Below are positions 1-11,732 of a DNA stretch of 64,000 nt, piece after piece. The position numbers and the translations under genes are program-made. The stretch spans positions 1,364,001 through 1,428,000 of the forward strand of contig JASBNA010000005.1 of NCBI GenBank assembly GCA_038087015.1, read 5' to 3'. The notes under the pieces are model-generated. The model ran no database searches and was not told the DNA's origin. It saw nothing but the letters and a program-made list of their open reading frames with translations. This DNA comes from Cerrena zonata (taxonomy: Eukaryota; Basidiomycota; Agaricomycetes; Polyporales; Cerrenaceae). The first letter of the stretch is position 1; every line of letters starts with the position of its first letter.

Positions 1-1107
1 CTATTGATCTTCGGTATGGGCACAATGTCCGCAAGGAAGCTCCTGAAGCGAGCAGGTCCTAATTTCTTGATGTATTTGAAGAGAAATTGGATATCAGAAA
101 ATTCGAAGAGGGTAGGTCTGAGACGAGCATAAATATATATATTAGTATTCAAGGAAGAACAAACGTTAAGTGTCCTGACTCCACTCACAGTATTCTTTTC
201 AGAGCATTGCCGAAAGGATTAGAAATTGGTTCCTCCAATGTGTCCATAGAGTAACCAAGTCCACCCTGTCCGATTAATTCGAGTGCAGTTCGACCAAACC
301 AGTCAAGAAGGTTAACTGTAGTGACATTGTCGCCAATTTGTTTCTCGATACCTGTGCATAACTGGATGCCCATTTAGTGATGAGTCCTTAAGAACAACGA
401 TGTCATCACCTTGTGAGTTATGGCGTAAAAGACCGGAGTCAGTGCACGCATATGCTTGATAGAGAAAGCGGGGTTCAGGATCTTGCGCTGTTTCCGATGA
501 GTTGCGCCTAAGGAGTTATTTGAGTATTCAACAAGACATCTTCAGAGGAGATCAACCGGTGTTCGTACCATGAACACCAAATAAGCCAGGGCCCAATGTC
601 ATACGAACAGTACTGCAATTTACGGGATAAGCGGTGTAAGGAGATGAAATATTTTCCTCCTACTCTGTTGACCATTCGGGCATGTCGTAAATTTCCGATT
701 CTTTAATGATAACTTGTTGCAATGCGGTTGGATCGAAAACATATAACATACGATGCTAGACGACGAAGAAATGATCAGATTAGACACCATTTGTAGAGTA
801 ATATGAAGCTGCGTACGCCGAAGAGACCCGTCAGTCTGACCATAGAATTATATTGCGTTCCGAGACTATCAAGGAACCACCATCCATTTCGGTTGAAGAG
901 TTGGCTGAGGTTTCCTGTCGTGAATACTAGTATCAGCCAGAGAAGAATCATGTATTGTGAACGTCACCAACCTTTGAAGTACGAGACAGACTCAGGGCCA
1001 GGAATGTTATCCAGGGGAGAGCGGACAATAAAATTGCGAGCAACATGCCATGCCAGCCAGCCAGCACCAGCTGCGGCGACAGCAACAATAAATGTTGGGA
1101 GGGACAT
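1..1107 (-). CDS. Cytochrome P450, N-terminal part (cut by window edge)
   Basis: The gene runs leftward and is cut at base 1, so the I-helix, K-helix and heme-binding cysteine lie outside the window. The ATG at 1107 opens a hydrophobic anchor (SLPTFIVAVAAAGAGWLAW) followed by a proline hinge (NIPGPES). Later exons, joined across at least five short introns, read GNLSQLFNRNGWWF, VRLTGLFGVR, MLYVFDPTALQQVIIKE, LGPGLFGVHG, THRKQRKILNPAFSIKHMR and DWFGRTALELIGQGGLGYS. These are the conserved N-terminal blocks of basidiomycete ER-bound P450s, with the C-helix W/H-R-K-Q-R-K signature and the block after helix D. All visible splice sites are GT-AG and the frame stays open, so this part looks intact. 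Substrate and CYP family cannot be assigned without the C-terminal half. Confidence 0.9.
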
Positions 1108-2375
1108 GAAGATAACGGGATAACTAAAGATTGGCTGCACTGTTGCCTCGTAAGAGACTGACAGGAAAATACCGGCGAAGGTGCCTTCGCTTTTATACAA
1201 TTTCTTGCAGTGTTCATTCACCTCGGCATGTAGGTCCCGAGAGGGTTCGTGACTCCTCATCCCAAGGCCAAGTACACCAAATGTTCTGTCATTCAGGAAG
1301 TATTTCATACGGTCATTTGATAGGCCCTGTGAGAGAATGGGAGCTAAGGATTATTAACAGACTTTGAAAAAGAATTCTTTTGTATGGAGAGAAGAACCTC
1401 GGTTGAAATGTGGGGCCCAACAAACGCTGTCGGACGTACGAAGCATGACATTGCCAATTAGTACCGTATCAAAATACAAACTGTCTTACTGTTAGTAGTA
1501 CGAAAGAGAAGGCGAGAAGAGATCCTATAGCCATTGTCTTCTGCCATAACACAATATTGCTAGATCTGTTATGTTAACACTTGAGTCTGGAGATATATAG
1601 ACACATTCAAAGCGAAACCATACTCACAGTGTGGCCTGAGGTAACTTACGGCAGGGTATGCTATCAGTATGGATAGCATGGGAGACTAACATTGATTTGT
1701 TTACCAACACATCAGTCTTTGACAAGATCTGAGTATCGGAAACAGGAATTGACATTAGTAGTCTTTGTCACTCTAAAACCTACTCAATATGAGCTAATGG
1801 CAGCGGGTATGTTGGACGTGAGCACAAAACACTCGTCGGCGTAACGAAAAAGGAAGTGGAGAGTCCATGAACCTTCTTCTATAAATAGACGGGAGTTAAC
1901 GTTGCGTTCTGTCAATACGCACTGGTCAAAAGGAATCGCAGAGCTTCTCATGACTCAGTACTCAGTACTCAGTACTCACGCATGATGTATGACGCGAAAG
2001 TATTGGCCTACCTTCTCCGTTTCCCGATCGCCGAGGGGTTCGGATAGGTTGTTTAGGTTTATTTGGCTCACAAGCCATTGCCTTTTATAGATAAACAGTA
2101 ACGTCTATACGAAAGTATTACTATCGGCCGCTTCTTCATAGTAATCGTGTAGACTACTTATGGTATTTTATGAGACTCTCAAGGCAAACACCGAATTTGA
2201 AAGATAATGGATAAGCAGGATAGCAATCTAGAAAGCAACGCGACAGAGATTATAGTACAGTCTACGACAAGAAATACAATCCTCTAAGTATACCTAAGTA
2301 TACGGACAAAACGAACACAATCTAAGTAAATCGTCTAAGTGGTAGTCCATACGACAAACAACAGAGACCGAGCAA
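1108..2375. other. Intergenic, P450 promoter side and Trk 3' side
   Basis: No coding sequence can be supported here. The right end holds the 3' flank of the Trk gene and the left end the upstream region of the P450. The only structured element seen is a short 7-bp tandem repeat near 1953. Confidence 0.6.
1953..1978. repeat. 7-bp tandem repeat (ACTCAGT)n
   Basis: The heptamer ACTCAGT is repeated three times in perfect tandem, followed by a partial fourth copy. It is a simple microsatellite-like tract with no evident function. Confidence 0.85.
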
Positions 2376-5300
2376 TCAAGGCTCTGGCTCCTCTATGGTG
2401 ATAATAGTATTAGTCCGTCTTGGGCCTTCACAAATTCGCTGACCGTCCGACATGGCTGACATCACAGACCCGCGTCTCCGATGTATGAGCCCATGTTCCT
2501 GAGCCGGAGGGGGTGACTTTTCGCGAATGTAGTCGCCATTCTGAAGTATTTCACCATTGATAAAAGCTTCGTCGGGTAACATAGTGGGTTCTTCAGATAT
2601 GCCATCTGGACTAGTTTCCGAGTGCACGGGAACCATGATGGCACGGTCAATAGCCACCGGAAGACCGCGATGACGACCTCGGAGCATGACAACACATACG
2701 ATTAGCTTCGATAGTGGTCGTAAGGAGCCAGAGAACGAGTAGTTTGCCTATTGAGGTCAAGTTAAGTTAGACTGATTACGACGTTGTGAGTTGGATTTTG
2801 ACATACGTATGGTACCCCTAAGGATAGCCCGACTGTGCCGTAGGCCGATACTAATTCGAAAACTAACAAACAGTTTAGGTCGGTTTCTGTCATGTGGAGT
2901 ATAATGACACCTACGGATTGTAAATATCGAAAACCAAGTACTGTTAGCTGCGTTGTCCAGCCCATCGCGCTGTAAGTACGATACAATAAGCAATTCGCTC
3001 AAACCAAATGTGATGTTGATAAAACACACCTCGATGATGCAAACCAGGAATAATGCCAATCCCAGCCACCACATATCTGAGAAACGAGCGATTAAAACTT
3101 CGTCGCAAATTATATAAAAGTAACCACTTACCGAAAGAGAGTTGTTTGCGCATGTGCATACCGAGATATCTACCCAGCACAGTTGCACGAGTACCACCAA
3201 GCGAGAATCGATCTTCGTCAAGCGATTGAGTCTCAGGGAAAATTCCGAGGGACTTCTCCTCGTAGACATTCGTGGAACGGACACTAGGAAAATACGTCAG
3301 TTGAGAATTGACATGGCCTCAAACGATAGTAGTACTTACCTCATTGCGATGGGGTCTGCGAACGTCATAAATGACGGCTCAATCACTAACGCCTACACGG
3401 ATGAGAACGGAAACACTTACAGACACTGACGTACATCATGATGACGTACAGGACCCTACGCAAAGCACATTAACTCCATGAATGTTCTGAATGGAAACTA
3501 AGACGTACTTGACCGCAGGTGCCAGAGCGGATAGAGGAACAGAGCCAAAACCTGCCGCTCTGACAGCCGTAGCTTGCAAGAGACCAAGAAGGACTCTCAC
3601 ACCAACCGGGATAGCTTCGATTGCTTGTGTTCCGATATCGAGGACCAGGAAGAAGAACCAATCGGTCACACTGGTACGCAATTGTCAGGCATGTAAGAAC
3701 AGGGAGACACGGGTAGGCATGCTTACTTGAGAGCGACGACGACTATGAGGAGGAACCATGTTTGGTGTGAAGGAAATAGATAGACGAAGCAACGTCGTGG
3801 ATGGTCGAGTAGGAAATGAAGTGTTTCGTTAGTTCGGGAGTCTTTTGGCACTATTTTGGTCAAGACCCAGCTACGTTATGATGAATTAGTATAAGAAGAA
3901 AGTCGAGAGATAATTCAAATTCCCTCACATCATAAATCGTAGACTTAGAAAAAAGGAAAGCAAGAAACAATTAAGACTACAGCAAGTAAACCAGCAAAAG
4001 AGAAACTTACAATATTGGCTATATTATGTGGGTCAGAAAAGTATTTCGAGATGGAGTACAAATACTTACGAATGCTGTATTGCCAGCTAAGATAAGAATA
4101 ACCATGAAGACGATAGTTGGATACGCCTTCTGAAGGGGATCATAGATTGATCTTCTAAGGACATGCCTGTGTTGGTATATGATGATACAACTTGGAATAA
4201 GGAAAACCTGTCATCATGCGGTTGTCAGTATCGCATCGTTCGATGCAACTGGAAGTACTCACCAGACAGGAGAAAGGTTTCGGTGTAAAGTAGGTGTTCT
4301 AAAGGCATCTTGCCATCGTGACAAAGACATATATGGAGCAATAACCGTGAATGCAATAAGTTGAAGAAAAATATGATACTATCATGTCATATCAGTCAAG
4401 ATTGTTGCCAGAATTCGACAGAAGATGACATACTGCGCCAACAATCCACAAAAGCGCTGTTAAGCCTCTATACTCCACACCTCCAAGCTCCTCCAACTGA
4501 TCGTGTGTTAGTTTTTGGAATTTGGAGTTTCGACCTACAACCTGCCTCGAACGAGATATAGGAAACAAGTTTCGCTCCTTCAGGTCTTGACCCTCCATCT
4601 CTCATAGAAGCGATCGTATGGGAGATTGGAATAGTGACTGTTCGCGTGAGCTGACGTTCTAGTTTAGGAAAAAAACGACGGAATACAGCCGTCAGAATTT
4701 CATGAGGCATAGGAAATCCACCAAAGCCACTGTGTTTGGTGCGAATTGTTGGGGCATGACGGGAGGTAGTCGTGTATGGGATGGAAGTCGTAGGACGCGC
4801 CATCGAACCTAGCCAGTGCGAAAATATTAGAACTGAACAAGATGAAAATCCGAGGTACTTACGTCGATCATTCATCTGCGTAGGGGTTCGTTCCATGCTT
4901 TTAACACGAGGAACATCGTGAATCAAACTCAGTCGATCTCCACGTTCAGTGGACACAGGTCTTCGTCGAGGCAGCGCAGCGAAGTCTACCGTCTGCGTGC
5001 GAGGAAGAGTTAACGTGCGCTGAGGCAAGCGGTCGGGCGAGGGGGTCGTAACATTACTGCTCCTACTTGATCTCTCCGAACTAGTCGTGCTAGTCCTGCG
5101 GTGACTTGAACTCGTCGAGGAACCATCATTCGTGATAACTAGCGGCTGAGGACCTTGCCTTTCCATTTCCTCAATAGCAGAATCTGTTTCCCTGCTGACA
5201 GAAGGGTATCTGTTTGTGTCCGGACCAGGCTGGTTCGGATTCGGCGATTGCCCTTCACTGATCCACCCACTCGGGTTGACCGGTTTTAGTGCATCGTCCA

Positions 5301-6123
5301 TTCTCCTAATCATATCAGGCCTCACACGAGGCGGAGTCGTGCTTCCCGAGCGTTCGCCGTAGTCCGAATGTTGTGTAAGAGAGCGACCGGAGAACACGTA
5401 GAAGATACGCTTCCACCAAGGCAGCGCTCTCACTTCGACAGAGGCGTTCAGTTTCTCTGCGACTCGATGGCTGAGCTCGGCCTCGACAATGTTGATGAAT
5501 TTCCTCTTGAAGAACTGTCGGCGGGTATAGACCATGACCCACGAGACAATCACCTGTTCCATTGTATGAACGGGATGTCAGGATCGAGACGCCACGAGTT
5601 GTAGCGATTCCAGGATTGTGAGAGCGGGGTTTAAGGTTTCATAGGATAAGGTTCAATAGAAGTTTAGATTGTGACGTTGAATGGGGTTGCATGGTTGTGG
5701 TTCAAAAGTTTTCGAGGGCGAGAGCGAATAAAGATATTAGATGGGAGGGCATAGAGATGATCTGATACACATACCGGATTCCCGATAGACATCTGAAAGA
5801 GCAGCAAAAATTGCTGCCAAGGAGTGAGCCCGCTAAGATCGACAGTAGCCAGGCCACAAACGGTTACGGCGCTGACCGAATTAAAGAGGGCGTCGATGTA
5901 GGATAGGGGGAACTCGCCATTACTTGCATACAGGATAGCAGAGAATATCAATGGGGTGAATGTGCTATTCGATAGCTGTGAGCTGGCGACTCCGGTAGCT
6001 TTTGACCATTCAGATAGTTACTCACAAGAAAAGGACATGAATCCGAAAGAAATTGAGATGTTTCTTGACATAACCACCGACAGCCGACGTCCTTCTGCGT
6101 ACACGTGAAGGAAGAGAGACCAT
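2376..6123 (-). CDS. TRK1: Trk-type high-affinity potassium transporter, two single-base frame breaks
   Basis: This is a plasma-membrane K+ uptake protein of the fungal Trk/HKT family with four membrane-pore-membrane repeats. The start is the ATG at 6123 (an upstream in-frame stop precedes it), followed by KKHLNFFRIH. Pore loops appear in order: VTVCGLATVDLS near 5840, SSYTNTGMSLEDQSM near 4160, AVRAAGFGSVPLSAL near 3550 and SAYGTVGLSLGVP near 2830; each keeps the selectivity glycine. A long Ser/Thr/Pro-rich cytoplasmic loop (about 5300-4870) sits between repeats 1 and 2, as is usual for fungal Trk. Three tiny exons are needed: 4011-4018 (8 nt), 3929-3943 (15 nt) and 3340-3355 (16 nt). Joining them restores PIFLRFMIWVLTK and VYPIAMS. 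Two places break the frame within exons: one extra base near 4541 (before VVGRNSKF) and one missing base near 4130 (MIPF/QKAYPTIV). The gene is therefore either a recent pseudogene or carries assembly errors. Confidence 0.9.
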
Positions 6124-6398
6124 AGGCGATATTTACGAGGTGAATAGCCGGCAAGGGGTGGATGTTGCGAGACGACTCAGACGAGATCGTCGGTCAGCCT
6201 CTTGTAGTCCAAGTTGCTGATATTAAGCAACCACGAGGCAGAAGTCTCTACTTCTGAGATGGGAGAATGTCATGAGGACCTTTCGGTGTTATGAAGACTT
6301 CCAGAGAGGTCCAGAACAAAGACGCAATCTCGAAGAACGTGCAACGGGTTCAAGGGGGATCACCGTATAAAACAATTAGTATAAGTTCAATTCTGACC

Positions 6399-6829
6399 TA
6401 GTGCTGCACAAGTATAAGTAAGTACGACCGGGTGCCCATATTTATTAATAGGTAGTACGCCGATGCTTTGATATACTAATATGCTTAATATTAAGTCATA
6501 CTAAGTTGTATTTTTAGTACAATTTAGTATAGCTGTCTTCATTTTTTTTCTCCAGATGTTATAGTGTAGTGTGAGCATACATAGTTCATATCCCTTTCGT
6601 TAAGGTAATTATATCGTAATGGAACATCTCTCAGCTCTAGAAAACGTGAATATACATAGTTTTAACGCCAACATTAGGGTGTACTCTATAGGCGCCCATA
6701 ATAATAGTACAACTTAGTATGGAGCCCCGTATTATACTAAGTTGTATTATACAGAGATCATAATATACTCGTATTAATTTGTATTAATACGTACTTACTA
6801 AGTTGTACTCATATTCTTGCACAGCACTA
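6399..6829. mobile_element. hAT-type MITE, 431 bp, with 8-bp target duplication
   Basis: The ends are inverted repeats: TAGTGCTGCACAAG on the left and CTTGCACAGCACTA on the right, which match in 12 of 14 positions after reverse-complementing; similarity then continues weakly inward. The element is flanked by a perfect 8-bp direct repeat, TTCTGACC, at 6391-6398 and 6830-6837. It has no coding capacity and is AT-rich. The interior carries four copies of TACTAAGTTGTA (6499, 6735, 6797, and one inverted near 6708), so much of it can fold on itself. An 8-bp target duplication with short terminal inverted repeats is the hallmark of non-autonomous hAT elements; the superfamily call is inferred from those two traits. 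Confidence 0.85.
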
Positions 6830-6905
6830 TTCTGACCAAGTCTTATTATTATTTTAGTCGATTCCTTGGAGTTATCATGGAGTATTGACCCCAAATATAA
6901 GTACA

Positions 6906-6985
6906 GGTGCTATAGTGTAGTGGTCATCACTCGGGATTTTGACACCAATGTTCCCGGAACCCAGGTTCGAACCCTGGTAGCACCT
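6906..6985 (+). tRNA. tRNA-Gln (UUG) with a short intron
   Basis: The acceptor stem GGTGCTA pairs perfectly with TAGCACC. The D-arm follows, then an anticodon stem CGGGA/TCCCG with loop TTTTGA, giving anticodon TTG (Gln). The T-arm is CCAGG-TTCGAAC-CCTGG, a perfect 5-bp stem with a canonical loop. Between the base after the anticodon and the 3' half of the anticodon stem there are 8 extra bases, which is the canonical position for a nuclear tRNA intron (after position 37). The CCA tail is not encoded, as expected for a eukaryote. Confidence 0.93.
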
Positions 6986-7088
6986 TTGAAGTAAGGTCAA
7001 TATGATTATTTTATAGAATGTCACGAAATTACCATATTTTTTGAAACCTAAATTACAGCGGATGCTATTAAGAGCTGTAAGGATTATA

Positions 7089-8268
7089 CTAAGAAATAGT
7101 CCGACTAGTACTATTGTTTCCCGTCCAGCAGGTCCCCAACTCGACCTCATGCACTGTTTTCATCTCCGCGAACAGTTCTCCCCACCACCTAATCTCTTTA
7201 TTAAACAATCCACCGTACCATTCTATCGCCTGTTTCTTCACATGTGCTTCCATCTCATCCCAAGCCACACCTACGTAGTTGGGCATGGCTAGGAATGGTT
7301 TCGCAAGTGTAAAGTGAACAACCTTTGCCTCATTCCACAGAGTGTCCCACAATAACGGAGCCCGTTTCTTGATGGCGAGATTGTAGTTATACGAGTAGGG
7401 TAAACGTAATGATTCTGCACCAAAGTAATGATTGAGGAAGGATTGTTCGGCGTCACCGGGTGGATAGGAAGCTGAAGCAAGTTGCGAAACCATGTGGTTG
7501 AACGTCGTCGTATTAGGATGGAGAAACAGAACTCCAGCGTTGAATGAGAGGGTAAAACCTTTACGATTGAGAAAAACATCCGGGGAAGCAGCAAAATTCC
7601 ACGGTAGAGCGAAGAGCTCATCGAAGTTTTGCTTCACCAAAGTGTCTGCGTCCAGGTAGACTAGGCTCTCGATGCCTAAGTCATCGAGGGTCCATAATTT
7701 GAGTTTCGTATATTGATCGACAAAGTGATAATAGACCCCCTGTCCATCATGAGGCGGGGCTATCCTATCAACAGGATGCGGTTCGAAGCCCGTAGAACTG
7801 GCTATGCAGAGAGCGTGAGAACTGACTTGGGAGGGGATATAGAGTACGATGAGACGGGCATGGCTGTTCACTTTACGCAGTGAATATCCGAGAGTCGCGA
7901 CTGCGGGTGCAAAGTTGTCGTCGTATAAGGTTGTAACAATGGCGTGCCGCGAAGGATCCGCGAGTATACGAGGAGAATCTTCTGCTAGTAGTGTTTGATT
8001 GTTACTAACAGCTGGTCAACAAAAAAAGAGATATAAACCTGCGTAAAGAACGAACTCACAGTGCTTGATAGTTATCCAGCGGGTTCGCATTGTCGTATCG
8101 CGATTGGATTATCAACGTGATATTCAGTCCGAGGGACACCAGAAGTGTGAGGAGTGCTGCAAATATGTATCTACTTTTGAATGGACGCTTCAAAGGGTCT
8201 GGAGAGGGGCTGGTGGCGAGAGGCACATATGGTACACTCTCACCACGCCGAAAGAATGATGACGACAT
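7089..8268 (-). CDS. GT8-family glycosyltransferase, type II membrane protein
   Basis: Two exons: 8268-8060 and 8004-7089, joined by a 55-base GT-AG intron. The first exon encodes a cytosolic tail and one membrane anchor (FAALLTLLVSLGLNITLII). The catalytic domain opens with HAIVTTLYDDNFAPAVATLG, and the metal/nucleotide-sugar motif is YLDADTLV, the D-x-D of family 8. Downstream are the family blocks FNAGVLFLHP, GDAEQSFLNHYF and VHFTLAKPF. This is the family of glycogenin and galactinol synthase, using UDP-sugars; the anchor suggests a Golgi or ER lumenal enzyme. Acceptor and sugar are unknown. I chose the ATG at 8268 because the codon seven positions upstream is TTG, not ATG. Confidence 0.9.
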
Positions 8269-9747
8269 GGTGGGTGGAGTCAGAAACAAAACTTGAGAGA
8301 GGAGACAGGTGTAGGATGCAAGATGGATGAGAGTTCTGGGTTATATTTCAGACTTAGGAGGAGGAGAAAGGTGGGCGGGAAATGAAAACTGTTCTAACGG
8401 CTGCGTGGCGTATTTCAGGGAAGATTACGCTCCGAGGCACTGTTCAACAGTAGTATCAAGATTAACATTCTTTGCGCACAGTGCCTACGCATCGGAGGGG
8501 TCGTGGCCTTTTGAATGACCGAACCTAGTGTCATTGACGTCACCGCTACTGACAGTGACCAGCCGACGTTCAGAACGCCAAAGTTTCTCTGTTAATGACA
8601 GCTAGCATCCTCCTTGAAGACGTCTTGTGTCTAGGGATGGAAATAAACTGTCTTCAAAGTTGATGTGACGCTAGAGATGTTCAGATCGATGAAGCATTCC
8701 ATCTCAAGATCTCAAGCTTCTCAAGCCTCGGGGGTCACGGTGCTGCGGCTTGACCGCCGGCGTCGTGTTCCTAAAACTCCAGCAGTCAGTGTCAGCCTGA
8801 AGCCCCTGTTGTATAGTATTAGTATATGAGTAATTGTGAATACCTCTAGAACTTTATTTAGCCTGTTTCGACCGTTGCGCGAGATTGAAATGAGGTAGGT
8901 TGGGAAGTTTCGAACTGCAAAGCTTCAAGGTTGCCGCGAAGTGGCTGCACAGCCACGGCTAAAGCCCTGACACGGGCACGTTGACTGTTTCCGGAACACA
9001 ACATCTCAGCATCCTCTGAAACAATTCGTTGTTTGTAAACTTGAATCTTGAATTCTGGGGCTGCTTCTCAGCAACAAACACTTGTACTGATAGTCCTCGG
9101 CTCACTGGCAATATTCGTGACATGACATGAAGACATGAACAACGGATTGGCAACGTACACCGCTCCAAATCCGTACCAGTTCCGTACTGCGAACTACTCA
9201 AGTATGTTAGCCACAGATTCGGTACTATCTGTTGGGTTTTGCGTGAGTCGTATCAGTAGTTTGTCAGGTATGTCAGTGATGTAATGATAAAGTGTTAGGA
9301 TCTCTTGATAGGATGCGGAGTCGTCTAATACTATTCAAAGATCATCTAGGATGTGATGAATATCATGATGTACATGACCTAGATACTATGATACAGGTAT
9401 ATAGCACTTACCTGTTTCTATCCTTATCATGATCAACTGTCATGCACACGACTGAGAAGACAAAGATGCTGAGTCAAGATTAACTCCCAAGAAGCCTGAA
9501 ATCTATTACATCTTGCATACCCTACTTTCCGAACCATCATCGGAACTCTTACTCCCGATGAACACAATCGGAGGTTCGTGATGATTTGTTCAAAGGCTCT
9601 CATATCGGAAGCTCTTCGTGGAAATGGGTTATAAATAGGCACGTCGATTCAAAATGCAGGTCAGTGTAGTTTTTTTGCTTTAAATGCGCCTGTAACCAAG
9701 AGGCTGAGGCTGACGTCCGTCTACACATATTGCCTAGACTTTTGAGT
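8269..9747. other. Intergenic, no gene seen (1.5 kb)
   Basis: Six-frame reading gives only short open frames without family motifs. It must contain the promoter of the GT8 gene on the left and of the adenylate-forming enzyme on the right. Confidence 0.5.
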
Positions 9748-11499
9748 ATGCGTCCAAGTGACCTTCTTACCAAAGCAGCTGCTACTTTCCCAAACAGAGT
9801 CGCCTTTCGAATACCAAAGTCTATCATTTCGGGCGAAGCGACAGAGCAATGGACCCCTATAACTTTCAAGGAATTTCACACCACTGTTTGCTGCTATGCA
9901 AAATATTGGCATCACGTCCTCCAACAAGAGGGTATCAAGAAACGTGATGTTGTCGTGCTTTGGTATGTATGTTCTCAAATAATCCATACAGGAACTACTA
10001 ATTAGATTGATGCATATTACTCAGGATTGAAGGCTTCGCCTATCACGAGATTGTTCACGTCTTTGCGCTGATAGAAGGAGGGTACATTCCTCAATGTATC
10101 CCCAGTCGACTCCAAAATCCGAGCGTTGTGTATGAACTAGCAGCTATATCCGGAGCCAAAGCGCTGTTATATCATCCATCAGTGCAACCGCCGCTCAACT
10201 GTCCCATGTTCACACACGAAGTCCGGGAGCTGGGTCTAACGGATATAGCGGCATACACTTCTTTTGCCGGTCATGATGAGGAACCCAACAGCGTCTCAAT
10301 AAAGCCAAATGACATCGTGGCTATCTACCATACTTCAGGGTCGACTGGTAATCTCCCCAAATTGGTAAAATTTACAGCGAAGGCGGTTGCAGTAATGGCA
10401 GAGAAACACACCGGAAGGCGAAAGAATTCCAAACCGAGCACGCGTATTTGGATGTAAGTCCATGCATGACTGGGACTTGAGTCTTCTTAAGTATTTGTGG
10501 AGACTGATTGGACACATTTTAAACAGGGGCAGTGTGGCTCATGCTGGTCAATTCTTCGCCACGAATCTATGCATTGTTGATGGCGACTGTATCGTTCAAC
10601 CTTTCCATCACCCATATACACCATCTCACTTCGTCACTATGGTCCGCGAATGTTCTGTAAACGTCCTAACGATCTGGTCCCCGTCACTATCTCAAATTAT
10701 CCGAGCAGCAAAACAGGATCAAGTTGTCCTGTCCACCCTACAAAGCCTTGACATAATCGTAACTTCCGGGGCACCGTTTCCTCCAGATGAACTGAAATGG
10801 GGCCACGAAAATGGCCTCAGTATAGTGAACTACTTCGCACTCACTGAAGCTGTTGGCGCAATACTGCATACTGTGCCTATGAAAACAAGCGATCCAGCAC
10901 CGACCCTTTTTCGCCCAGTCCCCGGAATAGGTGTCATATTTTCCCCTGCAAGTAATCACCCGGGCTTTGAAGGTATCAAGCTCCTAGAGCTCGTTGTCTC
11001 TTCATCGTCACCTCTTTTTCCCGGACCCTCTTTTGCTTCGTCGATTGACGGTCATCTCCATACCGGCGACTTCTTTGAAGAAATTCTACCAGGAAGATAC
11101 AAATATCGCGGCCGCATAGATGATTGGATCAAAATGAGCAACGCCACGCGGTGCGACGCGAAGGCCATCGAGGATTATCTTCGTCTTACATGCCCCGATT
11201 TGATTTCGGAATGTGTAGTAGTGGGATCTGGCAGAGTTTGTCCCGCCATATTCATAGAGCGCCACATCTCGTTCCAGGGACACGATGATGAGCTGAAGAG
11301 AGAAATCGTGCGCCGGTCGATCAAGTTTAACTCTAGGAGATATACCAACGAGCAGGTCCCTGGAGAGACGCTTATTTTCGTAGTGGATAGGGGAGAGTTG
11401 CCGAGGACGGTCACCAAGGGGAATGTGAGGAGGAAGGCTGTTGAGGATAAGTATCGCACAGTTCTCGACGGGGCCTATTTAGTTACTCCAAAACTGTAG
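9748..11499 (+). CDS. Stand-alone adenylate-forming (AMP-binding) enzyme, copy A
   Basis: Three exons: 9748-9962, 10025-10453 and 10527-11499, giving about 538 residues, the normal length of an ANL-superfamily enzyme without a carrier domain. Seen in order: the phosphate loop YHTSGSTGNLPKLV, the A5-type block NYFALTEA, the ATP-contacting GHLHTGDFFEE, the hinge RYKYRGRIDDWIK, and a C-terminal lysine block GNVRRKAVED (A10). These enzymes activate a carboxylic acid as an acyl-adenylate, then usually form a CoA thioester. The substrate is not readable from the sequence. The ATG at 9748 was chosen because it aligns with the start of the convergent paralogue. It ends in PKL, not a canonical peroxisomal signal. 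Closest in flavour to the A-domain of fungal NRPS-like reductases, but no thiolation or reductase domain follows. Confidence 0.9.
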
Positions 11500-11732
11500 A
11501 CAGATACAAGATAGATTACAGGGTAGATATTTTCGATTAGAGTCGTCGTAGTAATGGCGTTCCGTATTTTATGGTCATCCCAACATAGATAAATGTAAAC
11601 ACACTATTTCTATTCATGCCAGCTGCTTCGAAAGTGAAAGTCTAACCCATTGCAATGACATTGATAAAAGGACCGGTTTTTGGCAAGAAAATGTTCTAGT
11701 CGTATTGTATGATACCACATTTGACGTACGCA

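Noticed and set aside
4468..5562. Treating this 364-codon frame as a separate hypothetical gene
   Set aside because: It is the Trk cytoplasmic loop plus read-through of an intron; flanking exons and motifs show it belongs to the transporter.
8959..9201. 80-codon minus-strand open frame
   Set aside because: Short, no motif, in a stretch with no other coding signs.
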